A stretch of 64,000 bases of DNA from Klebsiella sp. WP3-W18-ESBL-02 (GCF_014168815.1 NZ_AP021972.1:4650001-4714000), one strand, 5' to 3'. Counted from the first letter of the stretch, positions 52,216 through 61,949 are shown. The notes: a model not told the origin generated them from the letters alone. Numbers and translations: made by a program.

Positions 52216-52796
52216 CCCTGGAAACCGCTTTTACCCTTCCCGTGCAGGACGCCCAGCACAGCTTCCGCCGCCTGCTTAAAGCCATGAGCGAACCCGGCAC
52301 CATTGTCTCGTTGCATCAGCTCAAACACGGCTGGCAGCCGCTCAACGTCGCCACCACCAGCCTGCTGCTGACGTTGGCCGATAACGATACGCCGGTGTGG
52401 CTCTCTGACGCGTTGCATAACGATATTGTCAGCCAGAGCCTGCGTTTTCATACCAACGCTCCGCTGGTTGAACAGCCACAGCAGGCGACGTTCGCCGTCT
52501 CAAACCACACCATCAGCAGCGAGCAGCTTAACGCCCTGTGCGAAGGCAGCGCCGTCGCGCCAGAAACCAGCGCCACGCTGATTGTTCAGGTATCCAGCCT
52601 GAGCGGCGGCCGCATGCTGCGTCTGACCGGCGCGGGCATTGCCGAGGAGCGAATGATTGCTCCCCAACTGCCAAACTGCATTTTGCACGAGCTGACCGAA
52701 CGCCCGCATCCGTTCCCGCTTGGCGTGGATTTGATCCTCACCTGCGGCGAGCGCCTGCTGGCTATTCCGCGCACCACTCACGTTGAGGTTTGCTGA
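52212..52796 (+). CDS. phnH: PhnH, C-P lyase core complex subunit
   Basis: A 194-residue core-complex protein. It begins with PVQDAQHSFRRLLKAMSEPG and contains LTLADNDTPVWL and HPFPLGVDLILTCG, typical of PhnH. It overlaps phnG by 4 bases and lies one base before phnI, so translation is coupled. Confidence 0.97.
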   Translation: MTLETAFTLPVQDAQHSFRRLLKAMSEPGTIVSLHQLKHGWQPLNVATTSLLLTLADNDTPVWLSDALHNDIVSQSLRFHTNAPLVEQPQQATFAVSNHTISSEQLNALCEGSAVAPETSATLIVQVSSLSGGRMLRLTGAGIAEERMIAPQLPNCILHELTERPHPFPLGVDLILTCGERLLAIPRTTHVEVC

Positions 52797-52797
52797 T

Positions 52798-53862
52798 ATG
52801 TACGTTGCCGTCAAAGGGGGCGAAAAGGCGATAGCCGCCGCCCATCAGCTTCAGGAAAACCGACGCCGCGGCGATCGTGCACTGCCGGAACTCTCGGTCG
52901 CCCAGATTGAACAGCAGCTCAATCTGGCCGTGGATCGGGTGATGACCGAAGGCGGCATCGCCGACCGCGAACTGGCGGCGCTGGCGCTGAAGCAGGCCAG
53001 CGGCGATAACGTGGAAGCCATTTTCTTGCTGCGCGCCTACCGCACCACGCTGGCGAAGCTGGCGGTCAGCGAGCCGCTACAAACCGCCGACATGCGTCTG
53101 GAGCGCCGCATTTCCGCCGTCTATAAAGACGTGCCCGGCGGTCAGCTTCTCGGCCCAACCTACGATTACACCCACCGTCTGCTGGATTTCACGCTGTTAG
53201 CCAACGGCGAGGCTCCGCCCTTGAGCACTACCGACGCCGGACAGACGCCCGCGCCTCACGTCTTTAGCCTGCTGGCGAAACAGGGGCTGGCGAAAACGGA
53301 AGAGGATAACGGCGCAGCGCCGGACGACGTTACCCGCACGCCGCCGGTATACCCCTGCTCGCGATCGTCCCGCTTACAGCAGTTGATGCGCGGCGACGAA
53401 GGTTACCTGCTCGGTCTGGCCTACTCGACCCAGCGCGGCTACGGGCGCAACCACCCCTTCGCCGCCGAAATCCGCAGCGGCTATGTCGACGTTTCGATCA
53501 TCCCCGAAGAGCTGGGTTTTGCCGTTAACGTCGGTGAACTGCTGGTAACAGAGTGCGAAATGGTGAACGGCTTCGTTGACCCCGCTGACGAACCGCCGCA
53601 CTTCACCCGTGGCTACGGTCTGACGTTCGGCATGAGCGAGCGCAAGGCGATGGCGATGGCGCTGGTCGACCGCGCCCTCCAGGCCTCGGCGTACGGCGAA
53701 GAGGCGGTTGGCCCGGCGCAGGATGAAGAGTTCGTTCTCGCCCATGCCGATAACGTCGAAGCCGCCGGCTTCGTTTCGCATCTCAAACTCCCCCACTACG
53801 TCGATTTCCAGGCCGAGCTGGAACTGTTGAAACGCCTGCAACGGGAGCAGAAAAATGGCTAA
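52798..53862 (+). CDS. phnI: PhnI, nucleosidase subunit of the C-P lyase core
   Basis: It displaces adenine from ATP to attach the phosphonate to ribose with PhnG, PhnH and PhnL. The ATG at 52798 (MYVAVKGGEKAI) gives 354 residues as in E. coli, with ISAVYKDVPGGQLLGPTYDYTHRLLD and YCLG-like region GYLLGLAYSTQRGYGRNHPF. It overlaps phnJ by 8 bases. Confidence 0.97.
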   Translation: MYVAVKGGEKAIAAAHQLQENRRRGDRALPELSVAQIEQQLNLAVDRVMTEGGIADRELAALALKQASGDNVEAIFLLRAYRTTLAKLAVSEPLQTADMRLERRISAVYKDVPGGQLLGPTYDYTHRLLDFTLLANGEAPPLSTTDAGQTPAPHVFSLLAKQGLAKTEEDNGAAPDDVTRTPPVYPCSRSSRLQQLMRGDEGYLLGLAYSTQRGYGRNHPFAAEIRSGYVDVSIIPEELGFAVNVGELLVTECEMVNGFVDPADEPPHFTRGYGLTFGMSERKAMAMALVDRALQASAYGEEAVGPAQDEEFVLAHADNVEAAGFVSHLKLPHYVDFQAELELLKRLQREQKNG

Positions 53863-54700
53863 TCTCAGCGGCTATAACTTCGCTTATCTTGATGAGCAAA
53901 CGAAACGAATGATCCGTCGCGCGATTCTGAAAGCGGTGGCGATTCCCGGCTATCAGGTGCCGTTCGGCGGCCGGGAAATGCCGATGCCCTACGGCTGGGG
54001 CACCGGCGGTATTCAGCTGACCGCCAGCGTCATTGGCGAGACGGACGTGCTAAAGGTGATCGACCAGGGCGCGGATGACACCACTAACGCCGTCTCCATC
54101 CGTCATTTCTTTCAACGCGTAACCGGCGTCAACACCACCGAGCGTACGGAAGAGGCAACGCTGATCCAGACGCGTCACCGGATCCCAGAGACGCCGCTGG
54201 CTGAAGATCAGATCCTGATCTTCCAGGTGCCGATCCCGGAGCCGCTGCGCTTTATTGAACCGCGCGAGACCGAAACCCGCACCATGCACGCGCTGGAAGA
54301 ATACGGCGTGATGCAGGTCAAGCTGTATGAAGACATCGCCCGTTTTGGCCATATTGCTACCACCTACGCTTACCCGGTGAAGGTCAATGACCGCTATGTG
54401 ATGGACCCGTCGCCCATTCCAAAATTCGATAACCCGAAGATGGACATGATGCCCGCCCTACAGCTGTTTGGCGCCGGGCGCGAGAAGCGAATCTACGCCG
54501 TACCGCCCTTCACCCGCGTAGAAAGCCTCGATTTTGATGACCATCCGTTTACCGTGCAGCGCTGGGACGAACCGTGCGCCATCTGCGGCTCCACCCACAG
54601 TTATCTCGATGAAGTGGTGCTCGATGACAGCGGCAAACGCATGTTTGTCTGCTCCGACACCGACTACTGCCGCCAACAGAGCGAGGCCAAACCCGCATGA
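53855..54700 (+). CDS. phnJ: PhnJ, radical-SAM carbon-phosphorus lyase
   Basis: It cleaves the C-P bond of 5-phosphoribosyl-1-phosphonate, releasing an alkane and the cyclic phosphate. The 281 residues carry the family's unusual Cys set at 241, 244, 266 (cluster) and 272 (thiyl-radical Cys): CAICG ... FVCSDTDYC. It overlaps phnI and, by 4 bases, phnK. Confidence 0.98.
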   Translation: MANLSGYNFAYLDEQTKRMIRRAILKAVAIPGYQVPFGGREMPMPYGWGTGGIQLTASVIGETDVLKVIDQGADDTTNAVSIRHFFQRVTGVNTTERTEEATLIQTRHRIPETPLAEDQILIFQVPIPEPLRFIEPRETETRTMHALEEYGVMQVKLYEDIARFGHIATTYAYPVKVNDRYVMDPSPIPKFDNPKMDMMPALQLFGAGREKRIYAVPPFTRVESLDFDDHPFTVQRWDEPCAICGSTHSYLDEVVLDDSGKRMFVCSDTDYCRQQSEAKPA

Positions 54701-55455
54701 CGCAACCGTTACTTTCCGTTGATCGCCTGACCCATCTCTATGCGCCGGGCAAAGGCTTCAGCAACGTCTCGTTCGATCTGTGGCCGGGAGAAGTGCTGGG
54801 CATCGTCGGTGAATCGGGCTCCGGCAAAACCACGCTGCTGAAATCGATCTCCGCACGCCTGACGCCGCAGGCGGGGGAGATTCGCTATCAGGACCGATCG
54901 TTGTACGCGATGAGCGAGGCTGAACGCCGTCGCCTGCTTCGCACCGAGTGGGGCGTGGTGCACCAGCACCCAATGGATGGCCTGCGCCGTCAGGTGTCGG
55001 CGGGGGGCAATATTGGTGAACGGCTGATGGCCACCGGCGCGCGCCACTACGGCGACATTCGCGCCATCGCCCAGCGCTGGCTGAAGGAGGTAGAGATCCC
55101 GGCATCGCGCATTGACGATCTGCCCACCACCTTCTCCGGCGGTATGCAGCAGCGCCTGCAGATTGCCCGTAACCTGGTTACCCACCCGAAGCTGGTGTTT
55201 ATGGACGAGCCGACCGGCGGGCTGGACGTGTCGGTACAGGCACGTCTGCTCGACCTGTTGCGCGGTCTGGTGGTAGAGCTGAACCTGGCGGTGGTGATTG
55301 TCACCCACGACCTGGGCGTCGCGCGCCTGCTCGCCGACCGTCTGCTGGTGATGAAGCAGGGTCAGGTGGTGGAAAGTGGGTTAACGGACCGGGTACTCGA
55401 CGATCCACATCATCCCTATACCCAGCTGCTGGTGTCGTCGGTGTTGCAGAATTAA
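54697..55455 (+). CDS. phnK: PhnK, ABC-type ATPase associated with C-P lyase
   Basis: The 252-residue ABC ATPase binds the PhnGHIJ core rather than a membrane permease. Walker A GESGSGKTT, signature FSGGMQQRLQ and Walker B LVFMDEPTGGLD are intact. It overlaps phnJ by 4 bases. A BIME follows before phnL. Confidence 0.96.
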   Translation: MTQPLLSVDRLTHLYAPGKGFSNVSFDLWPGEVLGIVGESGSGKTTLLKSISARLTPQAGEIRYQDRSLYAMSEAERRRLLRTEWGVVHQHPMDGLRRQVSAGGNIGERLMATGARHYGDIRAIAQRWLKEVEIPASRIDDLPTTFSGGMQQRLQIARNLVTHPKLVFMDEPTGGLDVSVQARLLDLLRGLVVELNLAVVIVTHDLGVARLLADRLLVMKQGQVVESGLTDRVLDDPHHPYTQLLVSSVLQN

Positions 55456-55472
55456 TTATCGAGCAGCGCATT

Positions 55473-55550
55473 GCCGGATGGCGGCTGCGCCTTATCCGGC
55501 CTACGGGTCCGCATCGCTTGTAGGCCTGATAAGCAAAGCGCCATCAGGCA
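55473..55550. repeat. BIME between phnK and phnL
   Basis: REP 55473-55500 (GCCGGATGGCGGC...CTTATCCGGC) and an opposed REP at about 55521-55549 (GGCCTGATAAGC...GCCATCAGGC). It lies inside the phn operon. Confidence 0.88.
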
Positions 55551-55580
55551 ACAGGCCGTACAAATGTTAAAGAGGCAAAA

Positions 55581-56267
55581 ATGAACGCGATCCGCGTCGA
55601 AAACGTCAGTAAAACCTTTGTTTTGCACCAACAGAACGGCGTCCAGTTGCCGGTTCTGCGTAACGCCTCTCTCACGGTGAATACCGGGGAGTGCGTGGTG
55701 CTGCACGGCCACTCCGGCAGCGGTAAATCCACTTTACTGCGTTCGCTGTACGCCAACTACCTACCGGACGAAGGCCATATCCATATCAAACACGGTGACG
55801 AATGGGTCGATCTGGTCAGCGCCCCGGCACGTCAGGTGGTGGAAGTTCGCAAAAACACCGTCGGCTGGGTCAGCCAGTTTCTACGCGTGATCCCACGAAT
55901 CTCCACGCTGGAAGTGGTCATGCAGCCGCTGCTCAATACCGGCGTAGCACGCGACACCTGCGCCGCGAAAGCCGCCGGGCTGCTGACGCGATTGAACGTC
56001 CCCGAGCGCCTGTGGCACCTCGCACCGTCGACCTTTTCCGGCGGCGAGCAGCAGCGCGTCAACATCGCACGCGGCTTTATCGTCGACTACCCGATTCTGC
56101 TGCTCGACGAACCCACTGCCTCGCTGGACGCGAAAAACAGCGCAGCGGTGGTTAGCCTGATCAATGAAGCCAAAGCCCGCGGCGCAGCCATTGTGGGCAT
56201 TTTCCACGACGAAGCCGTCCGCAACCAGGTCGCTGACCGCCTCCATCCAATGGGTACGCCTGCATGA
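55581..56267 (+). CDS. phnL: PhnL, ABC-type ATPase of phosphonate metabolism
   Basis: The second non-transport ABC ATPase, needed with PhnGHI for phosphonate-ribose formation. The 228 residues include Walker A GHSGSGKST, signature FSGGEQQRVNIA and Walker B ILLLDEPTASLD. It overlaps phnM by 4 bases (ATGA). Confidence 0.96.
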   Translation: MNAIRVENVSKTFVLHQQNGVQLPVLRNASLTVNTGECVVLHGHSGSGKSTLLRSLYANYLPDEGHIHIKHGDEWVDLVSAPARQVVEVRKNTVGWVSQFLRVIPRISTLEVVMQPLLNTGVARDTCAAKAAGLLTRLNVPERLWHLAPSTFSGGEQQRVNIARGFIVDYPILLLDEPTASLDAKNSAAVVSLINEAKARGAAIVGIFHDEAVRNQVADRLHPMGTPA

Positions 56268-57400
56268 TTATCAATAACGTAAAGCTGGTGCTGGAAAACG
56301 ACGTGGTTCACGGTTCCCTGGAAGTGCATGAGGGTAAAATCCGCGCCTTTGCTGAAAGCCAGAGCCGCCTGCCGGAAGCTCTGGACGGCGAGGGCGGCTG
56401 GCTGCTGCCGGGGTTAATTGAGCTGCATACCGATAATCTGGATAAATTCTTCACCCCACGCCCGAAGGTTGACTGGCCCGCACACTCGGCGATGAGCAGC
56501 CACGACGCGCTGATGGTCGCCAGCGGAATCACCACCGTACTGGACGCCGTGGCGATCGGCGACGTACGCGATGGCGGCGATCGTCTGGAAAACCTGGAAA
56601 AGATGATTAACGCCGTTGAAGAGACACAAAAGCGCGGCCTCAACCGTGCCGAGCATCGCCTGCACCTGCGCTGTGAACTGCCGCATCACACCACGCTGCC
56701 GCTGTTTGAAAAACTGGTTGGCCGCGAGCCAGTATCGCTGGTATCCCTGATGGACCACTCGCCCGGTCAACGCCAGTTTGCTAACCGGGAAAAGTACCGG
56801 GAATACTACCAAGGTAAGTACTCACTTACAAATGAACAGATGCGCCAGTACGAGGAAGAACAGCTGGCGCTCGCCGCCCGCTGGTCGCAGCCCAACCGCA
56901 GCGCCATTGCCGGGCTGTGCCGGGAGCGCCGGATTGCGCTGGCCAGCCACGATGACGCGACCCACGCACACGTCGTGGAATCGCATCAGCTCGGTAGCGT
57001 GATCGCCGAATTCCCGACCACGTTTGAAGCCGCCGAGGCCTCGCGTCGCCACGGCATGAACGTCCTGATGGGCGCGCCGAATATTGTGCGCGGCGGTTCG
57101 CACTCCGGCAACGTAGCGGCCCACGAACTGGCGCAGTTGGGCCTGCTGGATATCCTCTCCTCCGATTACTACCCGGCAAGCCTGCTGGACGCCGCCTTCC
57201 GCGTCGCCGATGACGAGCAGAACAGGTTTACGCTCCCGCAGGCTATCGCGCTGGTGAGTCAGAATCCGGCCCGCGCGCTGAATCTACACGATCGCGGCAT
57301 CATTGGCGAAGGCAAACGCGCCGACCTGGTGCTGGCGCACCGCAAAGGCGAACACATTCATATCGACCACGTCTGGCGTCAGGGAAAAAGGGTGTTCTGA
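56264..57400 (+). CDS. phnM: PhnM, alpha-D-ribose-1-methylphosphonate-5-triphosphate diphosphatase
   Basis: An amidohydrolase-superfamily metal enzyme that removes pyrophosphate from the triphosphate intermediate. The 378 residues contain the metal-site region WLLPGLIELHTDNLDKFFTPRP near the N-terminus, and HDDATHAHV and GSHSGNVAA later. It overlaps phnL (4 bases) and phnN (1 base, TGATG). Confidence 0.97.
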   Translation: MIINNVKLVLENDVVHGSLEVHEGKIRAFAESQSRLPEALDGEGGWLLPGLIELHTDNLDKFFTPRPKVDWPAHSAMSSHDALMVASGITTVLDAVAIGDVRDGGDRLENLEKMINAVEETQKRGLNRAEHRLHLRCELPHHTTLPLFEKLVGREPVSLVSLMDHSPGQRQFANREKYREYYQGKYSLTNEQMRQYEEEQLALAARWSQPNRSAIAGLCRERRIALASHDDATHAHVVESHQLGSVIAEFPTTFEAAEASRRHGMNVLMGAPNIVRGGSHSGNVAAHELAQLGLLDILSSDYYPASLLDAAFRVADDEQNRFTLPQAIALVSQNPARALNLHDRGIIGEGKRADLVLAHRKGEHIHIDHVWRQGKRVF

Positions 57401-57957
57401 TGAAAGGTAAACTGATCTGGTTAATGGGCCCATCGGGTTCCGGTAAAGACAGCCTGCTGGAAGTCCTTCGTCAGCAGGCGCATCCTCAGCTACTGGTCGC
57501 GCACCGCTATATCACCCGTCCGGCCAACGCGGGCTGCGAGAACCATATTGCGCTTAGCGAAGCGGAGTTTTTTACCCGCGCGGGGCATAACCTGCTGGCG
57601 CTGAGTTGGCACGCCAACGGCCTGTATTACGGCGTCGGCGTAGAAATTGACCTCTGGCTGCACGCGGGCTTCGACGTCATCGTCAACGGCTCGCGCGCGC
57701 ACCTGGCGCAGGCAAAAGCCCGCTATGCCGATGCGCTGCTGCCGGTCTGTTTACAGGTGTCACCCGATATCCTACGCCAGCGCCTGCAGGCGCGTGGCCG
57801 GGAGAATGGCGCAGAGATTGCCGCTCGCCTGGAACGCGCCGCCCGCTATGCGCCACCCAACTGCCCTACGCTCAATAATGACGGCAGTTTGCTACAGTCA
57901 GTAGAGATTTTACTGACCCTGATGGGGCGCAAGGAGAGGGATCATGTCTGTCTGTGA
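57400..57957 (+). CDS. phnN: PhnN, ribose 1,5-bisphosphate phosphokinase
   Basis: It converts ribose 1,5-bisphosphate, a C-P lyase by-product, to PRPP. The 185-residue guanylate-kinase-like protein has P-loop GPSGSGKDS (about 8-16) and RYITRPANAG. It overlaps phnM by one base and phnO by 14. Confidence 0.96.
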   Translation: MKGKLIWLMGPSGSGKDSLLEVLRQQAHPQLLVAHRYITRPANAGCENHIALSEAEFFTRAGHNLLALSWHANGLYYGVGVEIDLWLHAGFDVIVNGSRAHLAQAKARYADALLPVCLQVSPDILRQRLQARGRENGAEIAARLERAARYAPPNCPTLNNDGSLLQSVEILLTLMGRKERDHVCL

Positions 57958-58378
57958 GCTTCGCTATGCTACCTTTGACGATATTGACGACGTCTACGCG
58001 CTGATGTGCGAACTGAAGCAGGCCGAGTACTGTCGCGATGCCTTTGACACCGGTTTTGCCGCCAATCTTCAGAATCATCATTTGCACTACCAGCTGGCCC
58101 TGATCGACGATAGCGTCGTCGGCATGGTCAGCTTACATTTGCAGTTCCATCTGCATCACGCCAACTGGGTGGGTGAGATTCAGGAGCTGGTCGTCATGCC
58201 GCTGACGCGCGGCTCCGGCGTCGGCAGCCGCCTGCTGGCCTGGGCAGAGCAAACCGCGCGCGATGCGGGTGCGGAGATTTGCGAGCTCTCGACCAGCACT
58301 CGTCGCCTTGATGCGCACCGCTTTTATCAGCGCGAAGGCTACGCCCCCAGCCACGTTCGATTCACCAAAGCGTTATGA
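57944..58378 (+). CDS. phnO: PhnO, aminoalkylphosphonate N-acetyltransferase
   Basis: A GNAT-fold acetyltransferase that acetylates aminoalkylphosphonates before cleavage. The 144 residues contain acetyl-CoA motif LVVMPLTRGSGVGSRLLAWAEQ (about 86-107) and the end motif AHRFYQREGY. GGGAT/GAGAGG precedes the ATG. Confidence 0.96.
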   Translation: MSVCELRYATFDDIDDVYALMCELKQAEYCRDAFDTGFAANLQNHHLHYQLALIDDSVVGMVSLHLQFHLHHANWVGEIQELVVMPLTRGSGVGSRLLAWAEQTARDAGAEICELSTSTRRLDAHRFYQREGYAPSHVRFTKAL

Positions 58379-58387
58379 GGAAGCGGA

Positions 58388-59146
58388 ATGAGTTTAACCC
58401 TCACTCTCAGCGGCACCGGCGGTGCGCAGGGCGTCCCGGCCTGGGGCTGTGATTGTGCCGCCTGCGCCCGCGCCAGGCGTGTGCCACAATACCGGCGCCG
58501 CGCGTGTAGCGGCGTGGTTCGCTTTAACGACGCGATCACCCTTCTCGACGCGGGTATACACGATCTTTGCGATCGCTGGCCCGCCGGATCGTTCCACCAG
58601 TTTTTGCTGACTCACTACCATATGGATCACGTCCAGGGGCTTTTCCCGCTGCGCTGGGGCGTGGGCAAGACGGTGCCAGTTTACGGGCCACCGGACGAGC
58701 AGGGCTGCGACGATCTCTTCAAACATCCCGGGCTGCTGGATTTCAGCCATACCGTCGCACCGTTTGTCGTGTTTGATTTACAGGGGTTGCAGGTGACGCC
58801 CGTCCCGCTGGAACACTCCAGGCTGACCTTTGGCTACCTGCTGGAAACGCCGCACAGCCGTATCGCCTGGCTCTCCGACACCGCAGGCCTACCGGAAAAA
58901 ACGCTGACTTTTTTAAGCAACAACCGTCCGCAGGTTATGGTTATTGACTGTAGCCATGCGCCCTGTGAAACGCCGCCGCGCAACCATAGTGATTTAACCA
59001 CGGTACTGGCGCTCAACGAACGCCTCCGCTGCCCGCGTATCATTCTCACCCACATCAGCCACCAGTTTGATGAATGGATGATGACGCATCGCCTGCCGCC
59101 GGGTATTGAACCCGGCTATGACGGCATGATGATTAACCTCGCCTAG
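58388..59146 (+). CDS. phnP: PhnP, 5-phospho-alpha-D-ribosyl 1,2-cyclic phosphate phosphodiesterase
   Basis: A metallo-beta-lactamase-fold phosphodiesterase opening the cyclic phosphate left by PhnJ. The 252 residues carry the metal motif H76-x-H78-x-D80-H81 (LTHYHMDH), Cys residues of the structural zinc site near the N-terminus (WGCDCAACARA) and a late His in ILTHISHQ. It is the last phn gene. Its TAG shares the CTAG with the convergent yjdP stop. Confidence 0.97.
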   Translation: MSLTLTLSGTGGAQGVPAWGCDCAACARARRVPQYRRRACSGVVRFNDAITLLDAGIHDLCDRWPAGSFHQFLLTHYHMDHVQGLFPLRWGVGKTVPVYGPPDEQGCDDLFKHPGLLDFSHTVAPFVVFDLQGLQVTPVPLEHSRLTFGYLLETPHSRIAWLSDTAGLPEKTLTFLSNNRPQVMVIDCSHAPCETPPRNHSDLTTVLALNERLRCPRIILTHISHQFDEWMMTHRLPPGIEPGYDGMMINLA

Positions 59147-59469
59147 CGGTCATCATCGTCCTCGAGACGTTGCTCTTCATCAGAAAGCTGTTGGCGTTCT
59201 CGATCGAGCTGCCGTTGACGATCGTCAAGCTGACGCCGCCGATCGTCCAACTGACGTCGACGATCGTGATACTGCTGACTGCTCTGTGAGGTCGAGCGAC
59301 GATCGTCCCAGCCGCGATCGTCGCTATCCTCACGATCGCTCGCCGGGTTATAGGCATCGTTAATGGCTTGCTGAATATTGCCAATGGCATCGTCGATGAT
59401 GTCGGCATGCGCCAACGGGCCGCTCAGCGACAGAGCGCAAAAAAGGGCTGCGGTCAGATAACGTTTCAT
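59143..59469 (-). CDS. yjdP: YjdP family exported protein with 7-residue Arg/Gln/Asp repeats
   Basis: The 108 residues include a signal peptide (1 to about 22, ending AHA), a conserved DIIDDAIGNIQQAINDAYNP segment (23-42) and a very charged helix built of repeats such as DDRRRQL, DDRQRQL and DRERQQL, ending in acidic residues. It matches E. coli YjdP (109), which also follows phnP. The function is unknown; location is probably periplasmic. The underlying DNA holds seven CGATCG hexamers. Confidence 0.88.
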   Translation of the reverse strand: MKRYLTAALFCALSLSGPLAHADIIDDAIGNIQQAINDAYNPASDREDSDDRGWDDRRSTSQSSQQYHDRRRQLDDRRRQLDDRQRQLDRERQQLSDEEQRLEDDDDR

Positions 59470-59749
59470 AGAACCAGTCTCGTCGGGATACTGCCCTCAG
59501 ACTAGGCTCCGGCGTAGAAGCTGTGTAGCGGAGGAATCTCAATTCGAAGGGGAATAATATTCTTTAAGAATTATTCAATCATTAAAATACAGAAAAGCTA
59601 TTATTTATATTATTTCGCACAAATACCTTATTAAAAAAACGATCGCCCTCACATCCGCCTTTACGCAAAAAAAACAAATCGCTTTAGTATAGATCGCCAT
59701 ATCTAAGCATAAATTAATTCATTGGATTAATAATAAAATGGAGATTTAT

Positions 59750-61732
59750 ATGGGCAGCAAAAGATTATTTTCTTTCAGCCGAACCTGTCTTGCCATTACT
59801 CTGGCCAGCATATGCAGCCACGGTGCCTATGCGGTTGAATCGCCCCAGCCGGCAACATCGTTCACGCAGCAGGTTAATCAGCAGTATGTTAGCGCATTGC
59901 CGTTCAGCGACCGTCAGGATTTTGACGATGCGCAGCGCGGATTTATTGCGCCGCTGCTCAATCACGGTGAATTAAAAACGCCAGATGGCAAAACGTACTA
60001 TCGCGCGGAAGATTACAAATTCGATCTCAACGCCACTGCGCCGGAAACCGTCAACCCGAGCCTCTGGCGTCAGGCGCAGCTCAACGGAATTTCCGGCCTG
60101 TTCAAAGTGACCGATCGCATGTATCAGGTACGCGGTCAGGATATCGCTAATATCACGTTTATCGAGGGCGATACCGGCATTATCGTCATCGACCCGCTGG
60201 TCACTCCCGCAACGGCCAAAGCCAGCCTCGATCTCTATTTCCAGCACCGCCCACAAAAGCCGATCGTCGCCGTTATCTATACCCACAGCCACACGGACCA
60301 CTACGGCGGCATTAAGGGAATCGTCTCCGAAGCCGATGTCAAAGCGGGCAAAGTACAAATTATCGCCCCAGCCGGTCTGATGGCTGAAGCCATCAGTGAA
60401 AACGTGATGGCCGGCAATATCATGAGCCGCCGCGCGCTGTACTCGTATGGCCTGCTGCTGCCACGCAACGAACAAGGCAATATTGGTAACGGCCTGGGCG
60501 TCACGCTGGCGAGCGGTTACCCCACCATCATTGCCCCCACGGTGTCGATTAACAAAACCGGCGAGAAAAGAACGATCGACGGTCTGGAATTCGAATTCCT
60601 GATGACGCCGGGCAGCGAAGCGCCAGCGGAAATGCACTTCTATATCCCGGCGCTCAAAGCGCTGTGCACGGCGGAGAACGCGACCCACACGCTGCATAAT
60701 TTCTATACCCTGCGCGGCGCGAAAACGCGCGATACCGGCAAATGGGCATCCTATCTGAATGAAACGTTGGATAAATGGGGCGGCCAGGCTGAAGTCCTGT
60801 TTATGCCGCACACCTGGCCGGTGTGGGGAAACCAGCAAATCAATGACTATATTGGTAAATATCGCGATACCATTAAGTATATTCACGACCAAACGCTGCA
60901 CCTGGCCAATCAGGGCTACACGCTCAATGAGATCGGCGACAAGGTGAAACTGCCGACGCCGCTGGCCAATAACTGGGCCAGCCGCGGCTACTACGGTTCA
61001 GTCAGCCACAACGCCAGGGCGGTGTATAACTACTATCTCGGCTACTACGATGGCAACCCGGCAAACCTTCACCCCTACGGCCAGGTCGAGATGGGCAAAC
61101 GCTACGTGCAGGCGCTGGGCGGCTCTGCTCATGCCATTAATCTTGCCCGCGACGCCTATCAACAGGGCGACTACCGCTGGGCAGCAGAACTGCTCAAGCA
61201 GGTTATTGCCGCCGACCCTGGCGACCAGATTGCCAAAAACCTGCAGGCCAATACCTTTGAACAGCTGGGTTACCAGGCAGAGTCTGCCACCTGGCGCGGC
61301 TTCTACCTGACCGGCGCAAAAGAGCTGCGCGAGGGCGTACGCAAGTTTAGCCACGGTACAACCGACTCGCCGGATACCATCAAAGGCATGACGGTCGAAA
61401 TGTTATTTGACTATATGGCGGTGCGTCTGGATAGCAATAAAGCGGCAGGCAAAGACATTAGCCTGAACTTCAATCTGGGCAACAACGAGAATCTGAATCT
61501 GACGCTGAACAACAGCGTGCTCAACTACCGCCATACCCTGCAACCGAAGGCCGACGCCTCGTTTTATATCAGCCGGGACGATCTGCATGCGGTGCTCACG
61601 GGCCAGGCCAAAATGGCTGACCTGATCCAGGCGAAAAAAGTCAAAGCCATCGGCAATGCCGAGCAGCTTAACGCCATTTTTGCCTGCCTTGATAAATTTG
61701 AGCTGTGGGTCAATATCGTCACGCCAAATTAA
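59750..61732 (+). CDS. yjcS: YjcS, linear alkylsulfatase-like metallo-beta-lactamase-fold hydrolase
   Basis: A predicted periplasmic alkyl sulfatase (SdsA1-like) that releases sulfate from linear alkyl sulfates. The 660 residues have a signal peptide (1 to about 28, ending AYA), a metallo-beta-lactamase domain with THSHTDHYGG (about 178-187) and TAENATHTLHNFYTLRGA (about 307-324), a dimerisation domain (NWASRGYYGSVSHNARAVYNYYLG) and a C-terminal SCP-2-like domain. Start at 59750 because GGAG lies 6 bases before it; an upstream ATG lacks a site. It is close to E. coli YjcS (661). Confidence 0.94.
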   Translation: MGSKRLFSFSRTCLAITLASICSHGAYAVESPQPATSFTQQVNQQYVSALPFSDRQDFDDAQRGFIAPLLNHGELKTPDGKTYYRAEDYKFDLNATAPETVNPSLWRQAQLNGISGLFKVTDRMYQVRGQDIANITFIEGDTGIIVIDPLVTPATAKASLDLYFQHRPQKPIVAVIYTHSHTDHYGGIKGIVSEADVKAGKVQIIAPAGLMAEAISENVMAGNIMSRRALYSYGLLLPRNEQGNIGNGLGVTLASGYPTIIAPTVSINKTGEKRTIDGLEFEFLMTPGSEAPAEMHFYIPALKALCTAENATHTLHNFYTLRGAKTRDTGKWASYLNETLDKWGGQAEVLFMPHTWPVWGNQQINDYIGKYRDTIKYIHDQTLHLANQGYTLNEIGDKVKLPTPLANNWASRGYYGSVSHNARAVYNYYLGYYDGNPANLHPYGQVEMGKRYVQALGGSAHAINLARDAYQQGDYRWAAELLKQVIAADPGDQIAKNLQANTFEQLGYQAESATWRGFYLTGAKELREGVRKFSHGTTDSPDTIKGMTVEMLFDYMAVRLDSNKAAGKDISLNFNLGNNENLNLTLNNSVLNYRHTLQPKADASFYISRDDLHAVLTGQAKMADLIQAKKVKAIGNAEQLNAIFACLDKFELWVNIVTPN

Positions 61733-61949
61733 TAGCAAATAACCGGGTCAGCGGTATGATTACCGCTGACCACGGTTAAATTCACAATTTAAATAGATCT
61801 TTTTTTATAATTAAAATTATAAATAAGTTATAGATGCGGTGGCAAAATAAAATCCTTTTTCTCACCCTGCGAAAATAGCCATACTGTCGCTTTACGTTAT
61901 TTCATATTCACTCCGGATATTGTTCGAAATACACAGGATGTATTTTATT

